64,000 bases of DNA from Bathynomus jamesi (lineage: Eukaryota; Arthropoda; Malacostraca; Isopoda; Cirolanidae), in contig JAJOZX010005632.1 in NCBI GenBank assembly GCA_023014485.1, forward strand, positions 186,001-250,000, read 5' to 3'. Numbering within the stretch: position 1 is the first letter of the stretch; every line of letters starts with the position of its first letter. Positions 40,518 through 50,722 of the stretch are shown here, piece by piece. A model generated the notes under the pieces. It worked only from the letters and a program-made list of their open reading frames with translations. It had not been told where the DNA came from and did no database searches. A program made the translations under genes and the position numbers.

Positions 40518-40681
40518 TGTCCCCGACGTGGACGATATCGTTCCATTTAGTAGCGAGACTATTTTGGATGAAATAACTGTTTACGAGGCTGAGATTGCGC
40601 ATTATATCGATAGGTTAAAAGTTAGCAAGGCTCCAGGCCCTGACGCTTTTTATCCCAGACATTTGAAAGATTTGAAAGAAG

Positions 40682-40972
40682 GGTGCTCTTCCAATATGTG
40701 CTCTACCGCGAAACTGTGATCTACCATATTCCAATACGTGCTCTACCGTGAAACTAGCCTAATAAGGCTAACTAACGAAAATATCATGACTTAACCTAAC
40801 CAATCGTAAGGTCAACTATACGCCCTTGACGATTGGTTAGGTTAAGTCGTGATATTTTCGTTAGTTATCCTTATAAGGCTAACTAACGTACCTGTTGCTA
40901 ATCCGAATAATCTAAGGTAGATCACGTATTGGAATGTAAATTTTAAGGTAGAGCACATATTGGAAGAGCACC
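40682..40972. mobile_element. MITE in CR1 ORF2 with perfect 8-bp TSD
   Basis: GAAAGAAG duplicated at 40674-40681 and 40973-40980. Inverted repeats start GGTGCTCTTCCAATATGTGC. The centre is the shared core palindrome (40766-40863) inside an inner pair CCTAATAAGGCTAACTAACG / CTTATAAGGCTAACTAACG. Removing it restores continuity of the CR1 frame from SKAPGPDAFYPRHLK onward. Confidence 0.93.
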
Positions 40973-41144
40973 GAAAGAAGTTATCGTAGGCCCCTTAACG
41001 AAGATTATTAATCAGTCACTCGAAACGGGGATTATTCCTGAAGACTTTAAATTAGGTAACGTCACGCCTATTTTTAAAAAAGGCGACCGCACAGTAGCTA
41101 GCAATTATAGGCCCATTAGCTTAACGTCAATTGTCGGTAAACTT

Positions 41145-42383
41145 TTGGAATCCGTAGTTAGGGATCGTATTATCGATCACTTAGAAAGTAGAGATTTGAT
41201 TAATAGTAGCCAGCATGGGTTTCGACGCCATAGGTCTTGTTTAACTAATTTGTTAGAATTTTATAACGAAATAGTGCGCGAATACGATAGGCATAGAGCA
41301 GCTGACGTTATTTATTTAGATTTTAAAATGGCGTTCGATACAGTTCCGCATAGGAGACTAATTGCGAAGGTCAAAGCGCACGGTATACGCGGTCAGGTAG
41401 CTAACTGGTTAGAAGAATGGCTTCGTGCTAGGAGACAGAGGGTCGTAGTTAATGGTAGTGAATCCGGGTGGTTAGATGTAGGTAGCGGTGTCCCACAGGG
41501 TTCAGTGTTAGGCCCATTGCTATTCGTAATTTACATTAACGACATAGATGTAGGATTGACTAGTAACGTGTCAAAATTCGCGGACGATACTAAAATAGGC
41601 GGTAAGATTGTTAACGAGGACGATAGAAATAGGATCCAAGACGATGTAAATAGGATTATGGAGTGGACAGATAAGTGGCAGATGCAATTTAACGTAGACA
41701 AATGTAAAGTTTTGCATATAGGTTCTCGCAACAATAATTACACGTACACGATGGATGATAGGGAGTTAGCGAGCGTTGACGAGGAAGTAGATTTAGGCGT
41801 ACGCGTATCTAAGGATTTAAAGGTTAGGAACCAGTGCCTGGAGTCTTGCGCAAAAGCTAATAGGATGTTAGGCTTCATAGCGCGTAATTTCGAATTTAAA
41901 TCGAAGGATATTATATTGCCCCTTTACAAGTCCCTAGTCAGGCCTCATTTAGAATATGCAGTTCAGTTTTGGTGCCCGTACTTGCGTGAGGATATTGATA
42001 GGTTAGAAAGGGTTCAGCGTCGTGCCACGAAACTTATTCCGTCATTGCGCAATAAGCCTTATGAAGATAGGATTAAAGAGCTAGATCTGTATTCACTCGA
42101 AACTAGAAGATTAAGGGGGGAGCTTATTGAAGTTTTCAAAATCGTTAATAACATCGATAACGTAAATTTTGACAAATTGTTCACTTTCGATAATAGTAAT
42201 ACTCGCAATAACGGATTTAAGTTGCGTGGCAGACGTTTCATTACTAATATCGCTAATAACTTCTTTACGTTTAAAGTAATTGATAAATGGAATAATCTTC
42301 CCGCGTCAGTCGTTCATTCTACCAGCGTTAATATGTTTAAGAACCGTCTTGACAGACATTTTAAAAGTATTAACGTTGTTTAA
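41145..42383 (+). pseudogene. CR1 ORF2 reverse transcriptase segment, open 412 codons
   Basis: An uninterrupted frame covering most of RT: SSQHGFRRHRSCLTNLLEF, VIYLDFKMAFDTVPHRRLI (motif A; FKMAFD in place of SKAFD), GVPQGSVLGPLLFVIYINDI (motif B), SKFADDTKIGG (motif C, FADD), MQFNVDKCKVLHIGS (motif D), then the C-terminal YKSLVRPHLEYAVQFWCPY and NNLPASVVHSTSVNMFKNRL. It starts internally at a Met after RT motif 1; the true ORF2 begins upstream but is broken there by the MITE and frameshifts. No in-frame lesion in this third of the gene. Confidence 0.9.
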
Positions 42384-43414
42384 TATAAAAAAACAAAGTT
42401 AGCAACAGGAGCTCTGGTGGTGGTGCTCGAGGATGAGTCTGTTGACGATGAATGCCAGCTTGTGACATGCCAGCGTGTGATGCCAGCAATAAAATTATAT
42501 ATAAAAAAAAAAAAATAACTAACACGAACGTAGATGTAGCTCGTAAAGTAAACTAACCCACTTTTTGTTTAACTGTACCTACTCTTTTTTTTTTTTTTTT
42601 TTGCTTATCTCCTTACTTTGCATGTCTGTAACTCTCTTTCCTTGCATGTTTGTAGTTTGCATGGTATGACAGTGAGTTAAGACTGTGTTTGCATGGTTTG
42701 TAAGCGTTCTTATTTTACTTCTTTTCATCTTTCACCCCTCTCCTATTTTCTCCGACTATTTTTCTGACTTGTCGGCAGTGGCCGGCGGATGATGATGGTG
42801 AGCCTTCTTTTCTCTTTTTCTGAGTGAATGTTAACCCACGAATGATAGGTGTTGCTCCTTACTTAACCCCTTATTCTATTCTCTTCTCTTCACCCCCTAC
42901 TCTTTCCTTTCTCTCGGGCTAACCTTAGAGTGGATCTTAGGGTCTTTGTTAGCCTTAGCTTCTGTAGATCTGTATATACCTATTACTACAAAACACATAA
43001 ATACAAACTGTCAAACATGAATTGGGAATATCGCTCCTGCAAGTGTGAATAAAATTAAAGTACTTGGCATTAATTTAGTAGAAAAGCTAATTTTCAAAGG
43101 TCATGTACAACATATCAAATACAAAACATCACGATTTCTATTCATTTTATTTAAACTAAAAAAGACTTCCTCAAAACACACTTCGTACGTTATATTATTC
43201 CTTCATTCATCTACATTTATTATGTTGCATTACAACATGAGGTAGCTCAAAGAAATATATAAAAGCATCCTTCGGAAGTCATTCATAAAAAATGTCTGCG
43301 AACTCTCTCGAATAGCGACACCCATTCAAAGAGCAATCACTCCCCCATCAAATATACCATCATTATAATCCAAGACTGCCCAGGGATTTTATCATATATT
43401 CAAATCAAACTATA

Positions 43415-44981
43415 CAGGGTAGCTCATAAGACCTAATTGGTTAAAATTAAAGAGAAAATACAAAAAATTAAACAAAGTAAATACGATGACAAACACTTAT
43501 TGATTATTGAAACTGCGAAATCTAACCATCTCGACAAATATTCTTTCCATAGTAAGGGGTTTCACAAAAACTTAGCCCTCTCATTTTCAGCTTACATGTT
43601 TACTATCGAAATAGTTTTTAGTGATTATAAAAACATATAAAATTCTTTATTTATTGCAGGTATTAAAATTGCTCTAGCTGATAAAGTGATAATATAATTG
43701 CTTCTCAATTAATTGGTGATTCGGAGAGGTAACGTGTGATAGATCGCACACGAGCAATAACATTTCGGGAAGCTCGTGATGCTGGAGCCACCTTTATAAC
43801 ACGTTCATGGGTTGCCAAAAAGTTGCGAAGAAATGAGGACTTCGTCAAAAGAAATTGGAATAAAACTTTGGATGAATGTGAAATGGATACAACCAAATCT
43901 GGGCGCCCAAATTTGTCACTCTCTCAGGAAACAAAGGACATCATTGAAAGCGGTACGCGTAAGCGGAAAAACAGCTGTGCTAAACTTTCTAGAGAGATCG
44001 AAGTGTTGAGAGGAAAGCTCTTTAGTGGTGAGATCATTCGACTGTACCATCATTGGCAAGGCTTAAAGCCTTGGCATGAACTTCCAAAGCCAAGAAAAAC
44101 TCAACTTAACATCGATGACAGAATGTGGTTTGCCCATTATCTTGAAGATTGGGATGTGGATGATTTCATGCATTTAGCTGTCTCCGATGAATTTTTTGTT
44201 TACGTAACACGTCGGCCTAACTACCATCAAAATGATGGAGTGTGAGCCACAACACCAGATGAAATCGATGACAATGAACATTATCGCGAATTATTAAAAA
44301 GTGCAGACTGTGTTGGTGTGTTTGTTTTGTTCACTGCAAAGAAGCTCATGTGGGTGCTGAAGCCAAATGGTCAGAGTTGGGATGGACAGTATTTTCGTGA
44401 TATTATTCTATCCCAGCATGTCATTCCTTTTCTAAGAAACCCAAACAATGTTATGGATGTCGATCAGGTCACACTTCTGCACGATAAGGCATTAGCCACT
44501 CAACAGTTGTTGCGGAACTATGAGATCGATTTCTTTGGAAATGAAGAATGGCCAGGAAATTCTCCTGACCTGAACGTCTGTGAACACATTGGATCAGTTG
44601 TAAAGGACAAGGTTGAATGTCTCTTGTTTCAAGAATCTGCAGCAAATCGATTTTCGAAGGATACAATTACGCAACACATTGAAACTGTTTTAGCAAATTT
44701 GCGTAACGATGAAGATCTATTCACGTCACTTTTGGCAAGCTACCCAAAGCGAATTCAGGCTGTCTTGGAAGCCAATGGCGGGAACACCAAGTTTTAATTG
44801 TTTCTCATTAAATGCAGGATTAAATTCTCTTTTGTAAGGTATATTTAGTTTTACTGTACCTCTAATGGTTTAGGCCATGGGTGGGGGGGCTAAGGTTTAT
44901 TGGAGCCCCGTAGTCAGTATGAACTCCTCTAGATGGATTTTCACTTTAATTGTAACCGATTGGGACTTATGGGACACCCTG
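43415..44981 (+). mobile_element. Tc1-like element in LINE-X (arm A)
   Basis: Ends CAGGGTAGCTCATAAG and, inverted, CAGGGTGTCCCATAAGTCCC. TA outside on the left (43413-43414) but TG on the right (44982-44983), apparently a mutated TA. LINE-X at about 2170-2185 gives the empty site (AACTATACAATGG). The same element with the same TG flank is in arm B, so one insertion was later duplicated. Confidence 0.88.
43690..44797 (+). pseudogene. Tc1-like transposase, arm A copy
   Basis: Relative to arm B (63857-63045) the start ATG is changed, a stop appears where arm B has Gln (SERQR to SER-stop, near 43731), a further stop at 44243 replaces VWATT, and ~14 bp are missing at the second catalytic Asp (LHDKALAT versus HDKAPALR). 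Catalytic landmarks: HLAVSDEFFVYVTRRPN (first Asp), TLLHDKA (second), WPGNSPDLNVCEHIGS (Glu). After allowing for the deletion the last two are about 37 residues apart, so DD37E-like is possible; this needs alignment. DNA-binding region: ITFREARDAGATFITRSW. Non-functional. Confidence 0.85.
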
Positions 44982-45144
44982 TGCAATGGAAACTACATGA
45001 AATGCACTCTTTCAAAGAAGAAGATGTATGGAATGCAATTCCCATACATATCAGGCAGGTTTCATCACTAAATGTATTTCGCAAATCATTAAATCACTAA
45101 ATCATTAGCTCCTTCTGATCTGTAAGTGCACAACTGCCATTATT

Positions 45145-45480
45145 ACCGCGAATCCTTCATTGGTTTAATTATATCTGTGAAATCGCTATCAGTACATCAT
45201 ATCAGATTAAAAGACAATTTATCCGACAAGGCGATATTAACTAGTGAAGTTCAACAAGGATCGATTCTTGCGCCATTACTATTTCTAATTCACGTCAACG
45301 ATTTTTATTTTTCTACTACAGTACATTAAACTGCATATAATACGCAGATGATACCACACTTACTTCTCATTATGAAGCAGGCTTTCTGATTAATGAAACG
45401 AACAGGCAATTAGAAAACGTGAAAAATGGGTGAGTGTTGATAAACTTTTATTGAATTTGACAAAGTCATCTTTTATGCTT
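45145..45480 (+). mobile_element. Second LINE-X RT fragment (arm A)
   Basis: VHHIRLKDNLSDKAILTSEV and QQGSILAPLLFLIHVNDF (motif B), then TAYNTQMIPH, a damaged YADDT. It follows the C-terminal end of the first LINE-X, so two LINE-X pieces lie in tandem. Mirrored at 62070-62410. Confidence 0.75.
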
Positions 45481-45599
45481 ATTATTTAAGTAATATTGCC
45501 TAGTAATTTTTTTTTTTATAGTGCTTCTAAACGTGACATTGAAGGCGGCAGGGGCATATGTCCTGAGAATCTGAAATTATGAGAGAGAGAGAATAAACA

Positions 45600-46760
45600 A
45601 AATCTGCTGATTCAAAGTGAACAAAGCAACTTTACATGAAAGAATGCAAAGTTCAAATGTTTGCAGTGTGACAGATGATTAAAACAGTAAGTGATTAGAA
45701 GATCATAGTTCTTCTGGCATTTATAAATTCGGAGAAAGTGTATGCTAACGTAAAGAAATATACCTTGTTGGAAGTGCTTGGAATGTATTTTGTCAGTGAT
45801 AAGTTGTTAGGCTGTATTTATGTGGTTAGTAGTGGTTGTGTAAGACTTAATGGTGAGTTGAGGGAATGTGTCGGTATTAATGTGGAGCACGACTGTGCTG
45901 CGTGATGGGATCACACGTGAGACGAAATCAAGAATGCTGGGAGAAGAGTAAACCTGAACTTCAAAAAGAATGAGTGGAGGGCGTCACATTTGATGTATGC
46001 TTATTATGTGGTACTTCTGGCTGAACCACAGAATGAATTTAGGATAGAAGTAGCAACTTTTTTCCACACTTGTGAGAGGAGGTTATTGAAAGTGAATGTC
46101 GGGAAAAGTAACGTTCTTTTCGTTTAGGGCTAGAGAAATAGAGCTAGCATGTATTATTAGAGTAAATGTGATGAAGAAATATTAGTGTTTGTAAAAGAAT
46201 TCAAATATTTGGCGTGTCTCACTAACGATAAAAGGTATAAATACATTGAATGTTGAAAGTAGAATAAAGTATTGGAAGAAAGTCATGGGCCACATAAAAG
46301 ATCTGGTAGAAAAGAAGTACTCTAGTGGAGATGCTACAAGAAGTTTACACGAAAGTGTACTAGTACCAACACTGAAGCATAGCCGTGAAGCTCTTATTTG
46401 GCATGGTAGTTCGATGAAAAACATGAATGAGAGTAGCTAAGAAGAAAAATTTCAATATGAATGGTATAATTCGATTAACCGTAAGAAAAATTAACATGTC
46501 GGAAAATACATAGAATGAAAAAAATCATTGGACGTGAGGACGAAGGAAAATATGTGACGTTGGTATGGTTATGTAGAGAGAACGTTTAGTGATGGAACTG
46601 TAAAATAATGTGTGCGTAAGTGTGAGAAATATAGAAAGATTGCGTAAAAGAAGGGATGATGTAATTAATAGTATGTGAATAAACGTTGATTTCATATAAA
46701 TTTGGCACAATAGTACCAAGAAAAAAGAAGAACGTGAGCGCTTTGTGGGAGGTGTATAAT
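45600..46760 (+). mobile_element. LINE-Y RT fragment (arm A)
   Basis: Different LINE family. Readable pieces: VVLLAEPQNEF (after a damaged YADD), TCERRLLKVNVGKSNVLF, VKEFKYLACLTND, then SRIKYWKKVMGHIKDLVEKK and RSLHESVLVPTLKHSREALI, the post-RT region of LINEs whose consensus reads LHETVLVPTLTYGSE. Frames are broken throughout. Mirrored at 60780-61960. Confidence 0.75.
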
Positions 46761-47478
46761 GGAGAACCTGCTCTTACGCTACATACTGTATTACTGCAGA
46801 AACTACCTGAACTTTCTCATAGGACCTAACATTGAGTCTCTGTGGTTGGGGTGGTGATCCTTATCAATCCTTTTGTGGGCAGTTGGCCAGACTGCTTCCC
46901 AGTTCAAACGTGGTACCCACCGTGAATCAAAAAATTAAAATATGGATGAAATTTAAACAATGCGAATAAAAGATCTGACACTCTTCTGTTCTGCACGGAC
47001 ATATGTAATTCAAGTCGTGTGAAGCTCGGGTGCCCTCTCAACTAAATTGGTTCTTATGTGGATGAGTATAAAATCATGGCTATTGGCTAGGATATATTTC
47101 CCTCTGAGACTGACTGGCTGGAAAAAGCTACAATGTACGCAACATTCAATTTGTGTTTCAGCTCTACCTTAGTAATATGGATGACTCGTATATAATTGTA
47201 ATTTAACTATTAAGTGTGAGTAGTAAATTAACCTCAGAATAAGAGTAATTTTTAAGTATTTTATTGTATTTTATTTACTTTAGATGGGCTGGGATGGTGA
47301 ATAATGGCAACGTCACGAATTACAGTCAAGTTACCAATGATACCTCAAGGCTTTCATCAGTTCAAGGTCGTGCATGCCAGAAATAGTGTTATTTGTTACC
47401 ATCCAAATATCGTAATTTTGTGTGTTTGTGGATTTAAAAATATCGTTCCCCCTCTTTTTTTCAAAAATTTACATAATG

Positions 47479-47700
47479 AGTGCATCTGAAAATAAATATT
47501 TGATATGCGAGCTGACCAAAAGTTCATTTTCTTTCAAAACATTTGATGAAAATCCAATAAAACATGCAAGCAAACCACAACCGGAATCACTTAACTAGTT
47601 CAAATAAAAAAGTCTACCCCAGATTTCATACTTCAACTTATAGTCCAGTGAATTGGCTATCAGACTATCAGACTATCATTTCTCTGATTTCTTAGAATTG
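47479..47700 (+). pseudogene. hAT N-terminal (TTF-finger type) remnant, arm A
   Basis: MSASENKYLICELTKSSFSF followed by HASKPQPESLN and, after a frame change, a TSTYSPVNWLSD-like block resembles the start of DUF4371/TTF-zinc-finger hAT proteins (usual pattern: GRPxPxLxL ... R.F.tstY....WL.G). Short and stop-ridden. Better preserved in arm B (59851-60078, minus). Assignment is by remembered pattern only. Confidence 0.35.
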
Positions 47701-48118
47701 AAAAGAAATCACTGATGAACGTTAAATCAAATCCAAGCTTCTACGACACTGTTATAGATAAGTTTGCTTCAAACATCAGAATGTACTTATTTGAATTATA
47801 AATAATCAAAACTTGAACCATAAGTTCCAGTTGACACACACTGGAAACCTGAATATTTTTTATTATTACTGGTGAGTACCCAATTATTGATTAATTATTA
47901 AAAGAAAATATTTGAAGTTGCGTTTAATTTACATATTATGTATTGGAAACCATTACAGAAAAAATAGTTTATCATGGATATAATTGTAAAGTATATTTTT
48001 TATGCTTATTCTTTTATTAGAAAGTTCTTCGAAATTATATTTGCCTGATTTTCTGAGCCAGGCAAAGGCTTATATACTCCACATTGCGTATCTAGGTTCG
48101 AAGGTCAGGGCACGCCAC
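47701..48118 (+). other. Unassigned arm A sequence
   Basis: AT-rich and mirrored in arm B (59432-59850); no motif recognised. Confidence 0.45.
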
Positions 48119-48146
48119 TGATATATATATATATATATATATATAT
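48119..48146. repeat. (TA)n at PLE-1e 3' end
   Basis: TA array next to a PLE-1 3' terminus; the arm B counterpart is longer (59394-59431). Confidence 0.95.
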
Positions 48147-48167
48147 AATACATACAATATACTGTAT

Positions 48168-48558
48168 ATGGGATGAATTTCACAATTCAACACGTGAAAT
48201 GAATGAATGATGCAAATCCACAAGGAAAAAGGAAAAAGATTCCAAGGTCTTTCGTGTATTCAGAAGTACACCTCGTCATGGAATTGAGGGAGAAGCGAGA
48301 TGACAAAAATATATACATATGTACAACGAGACAGAAAAATAAAAAGATTAGCACATGATTAACAAGAGTTAATAATGTGCTTTAACTTCACTTAAAGCAA
48401 TTGGTATTAATGTAGTCTTTAAGTATAATACTACTGTTAAATCACGCCTAATAAAGAATAGGCCCGAATAATGCGGTTGGCTGTGCGTATTCGATCGGAT
48501 GTACACAATGTAACTCAGTATATATAGGCCAAACGGGAAAAACGTTAGATATTAGGGT

Positions 48559-48563
<5 letters not shown>
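48168..48563. mobile_element. PLE-1e, inverted junction of two pieces
   Basis: 48168-48370 is the PLE-1 3' end on minus; 48380-48563 is the region from LKAIG..VVFKYN to the GIY-YIG strand (IYIGQTGKTLDIRV) on plus. Thus again two PLE-1 parts meet in opposite orientation. The piece stops at the arm boundary. Confidence 0.85.
48239..48284 (-). ncRNA. Hammerhead-like motif, PLE-1e
   Basis: All elements kept on minus (stem I ATTCC/GGAAT, extra G, GTGTA/TACAC, GAAA) except core C3, which is A (ATGACGA). That change predicts inactivity. Arm B has the same change, so it predates the duplication. Confidence 0.55.
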
Positions 48564-48611
<48 letters not shown>

Positions 48612-48612
48612 C
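48564..48612. repeat. (CA)n(TA)n at inner boundary of arm A
   Basis: Compound microsatellite separating arm A from the Cys-rich pseudogene. Confidence 0.95.
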
Positions 48613-50277
48613 ACAATTTCTGTTACGTGTGCGGTTCGTTCGCAACTAAATCACAACGACGTACAATCACGATGGATCTTCGGGAAACTTACCGGTTATA
48701 CTTCGGCTGTCCAATAGGCGACCAAGATAAGGCGTCTGCGCCACATGTTATCTGTACCTCTTGTTCAAATGGATTACGTGAATGGTTAAACAAAAGGAAA
48801 AATCGATGCCGTTCGCTATATCCATGATATGGAGGGATCCGAGAGACCATCATGGCGATTATTACTTTTGCAATGTTAACATAACTGGATTTTCCGTGAA
48901 GAACAAGCATTACCTCTTTTATCCGAACGTATACTCCGCGATAAGACCGATCCCTCACGATGACACGATGCCGATTCCGGTACCTCCACATCATGGACTC
49001 GATTCTTTAGAAGACGAAAGGAAATCCGACGAAGGTGCGATTGGCGGAGATGCGGGACCTTCGGCCGATCTTGACTACACACCTGACGAAGAGCAATCGG
49101 AACCTGAGAGGCTTACCCAAAACGAGTTGAATGACCTCACTAGACCTAGCCCTCTCCAAAGAGAAATCAGAACTTCTCTCCTCGAGACTCAAGCAGAAAC
49201 ACTTACTTGAGAAGAACGTCTGAGTGTGTCACTATCGAAAACGAAACCATGATTTGGCGACATTCTTTACAGAGACGGTCCTGATATCAATGGACTTTTC
49301 GAGAACTTGTCACAGGTACACACACCATCTGAGTTGCGCCCCTTTATTGATTCCTCACAGCGAAGCTTCAAAGTGGTTCTCCTGCATAACGGAAAATTAA
49401 AGCCGTCCACCCCGATCGCCCACTCCGTCATCTAAAGGAGACGTACGATAACATGAATATACTACTCGAAGCATCCAATACAGCACTCACCAATGAAATA
49501 TCAGTGGTGATCTCAAAGTCATTGGTATGTTAATGGACATGCAGGGAGGATTCACGAAATACTGTTGATCTTATGCCAATGAGACAGCCGTGCTACTGCG
49601 GATCATTACATCAAACGTGACTAGCATCAAAGAAGCACATACGAACCAGGAATGGGCAGTGTCCTGTGTGTTCCTTTAGTTGATCCAAAGAAGATTTTCC
49701 TGCCATCTCTCCACATTAAGCTCGGCTTAATGAAAAATTTTGTGAAAGCGATGGGTAAGGCGAATTCGAAAGGGTTTCGATACCTTGTTGAGAAATTTGC
49801 AAACATCAGTGCCGCGAAATTGAAGGAGGGAATCTTTGTGGGACCCCAAATCAGGGAGGTTCTGTAGGATGAAGGCTTTGATGAAAGCCTCAATGCCTTA
49901 GAACTAAAAGCATGGCAGGCTTTCAAATGGATTTGTGGAAACTTCTTGGGTAACCACAAGTCTCCCGCATACAAAGATGGAGTTCAGAAACTGCTCGATG
50001 CATATCAAGAAATGGGCTGTTGCATGTCCTTGAAAATACATTTTTTACATTCGCATCTAGATTTCTTTCCCGAAAACCTTGGCGCGGTGAGTGACGAACA
50101 GGGGAACGCTTCCAGCAAAACATCCAGTCAATGGAAAATCGCTACCAAAGTTTCTGGAACGAAAGTATGCTGGCAGACTACTTCTAGATGTTGTACCGCA
50201 ACGATCTGGACAAGGTTTACAAAAGAAAATCGTACTCGCAACGTTTTAGGTTGGTGTACATTTCTTTTTATGAATAA
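48613..50277 (+). pseudogene. Cys-rich arthropod protein family, copy 2, broken
   Basis: Begins right after the microsatellite with FCYVCGSFATKSQRR (CxxC), then HVICTSCSNGLREWLNKRK (second CxxC). A frameshift leads to MPFAISMIWRDPRDHHGDYY and FCNVNITGF, an acidic linker (YTPDEEQSEPERLTQNELND), LSQVHTPSELRPFIDSS, KIFLPSLHIKLGLMKNFVKA, KEGIFVGPQIREVL, then GNHKSPAYKDGVQKLLDAYQ, SLKIHFLHSHLDFFPENLGA and a last block ending at 50277. Stops occur within (for example where a Trp is expected near 50192). Most parts of the full family protein can be followed, unlike copy 1, which lacks its C-terminus. Function unknown; conserved Cys pairs suggest DNA or metal binding. Confidence 0.65.
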
Positions 50278-50665
50278 AGTTGTACTTACAATAAATTGTG
50301 CTGAAATTAACACCAGTCATAATTCGATAACTAGATGTGCTAAAGGAAAACCGAAAGCAGATTTAGAATCGGCGCACAAATTTGGTCTAGAAAAGTGTGT
50401 ATACATCTTCGATGAGAGTAAAATGTTCGATTTTGTCGACCAGTGTTTTGAGAATGTGAAGACGTTGATTATTAGAATGTGAAAAATCGAAGACGCGTTT
50501 GATGTTTTCCTCAGGAAAACATTACAATGAATCGATATAGACAGTGAACGAATGGCTTCCGTCTGTAATCTTTGATATCGAAATCTCTATTTTTGCAGGT
50601 ATCGTCTAAGGAAGAAAACAAAATTTCTAAATGCAATTTTACAACTTCTTGTAAGAAATAATCAT

Positions 50666-50722
<57 letters not shown>

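Larger units (their letters stand above)
39046..42978 (+). mobile_element. CR1-type LINE inserted in LINE-X
   Basis: Holds the end of an ORF1 (SGNH-esterase type), an APE endonuclease and reverse transcriptase ORF2, a long pyrimidine-rich 3' UTR with CGGCAGTGGCCGGCGG, and the same 3' end as the truncated CR1 at 4312. 5' truncation in ORF1. Interrupted by a MITE at 40682. The two LINE-X halves resume precisely outside it. Confidence 0.9.
38461..45130 (+). mobile_element. LINE-X, long copy carrying three later insertions
   Basis: LINE-X sequence is present at 38461-39045, 42980-43414 and 44984-45130 in consistent order: FLDFSKVCDTLSHEIV, then HVNDFNFSTTLNCVHYADDT (palm), LLLNLTKSSYITS, then SVNKIKVLGINLVEKLIFKG, and last WNAIPIHIRQVSSLNVFRKS. 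The gaps are exactly a 77-bp MITE, a CR1 and a Tc1-like element. Each junction can be checked against other LINE-X copies in the window. Confidence 0.8.
43553..48563 (+). repeat. Arm A of a large inverted duplication
   Basis: Colinear reverse complement of about 58990-64000: paired positions sum to about 107,550 throughout (for example transposase region 43696 with 63857, PLE 3' end 48168 with 59393), with only small indels. Single-base differences are sparse by eye. The inner end stops inside PLE-1 sequence at GATATTAGGGTAAA and continues as (CA)n. The left end may extend below 43553 because arm B runs off the window. Confidence 0.9.

Noticed and set aside
39046..42978. Possibility that the RT-bearing segments are endogenous retrovirus
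   Set aside because: APE endonuclease, SGNH ORF1, FADD palm and no LTRs, integrase or protease: these are non-LTR elements; PLE copies have GIY-YIG endonuclease.
46840..46930. Possible tRNA-like SINE (CCCAGTTCAAACGTGG as B box) in arm A, mirrored in arm B
   Set aside because: The A box is poor and no tail or second copy outside the arms was seen; B-box-like matches are common by chance.
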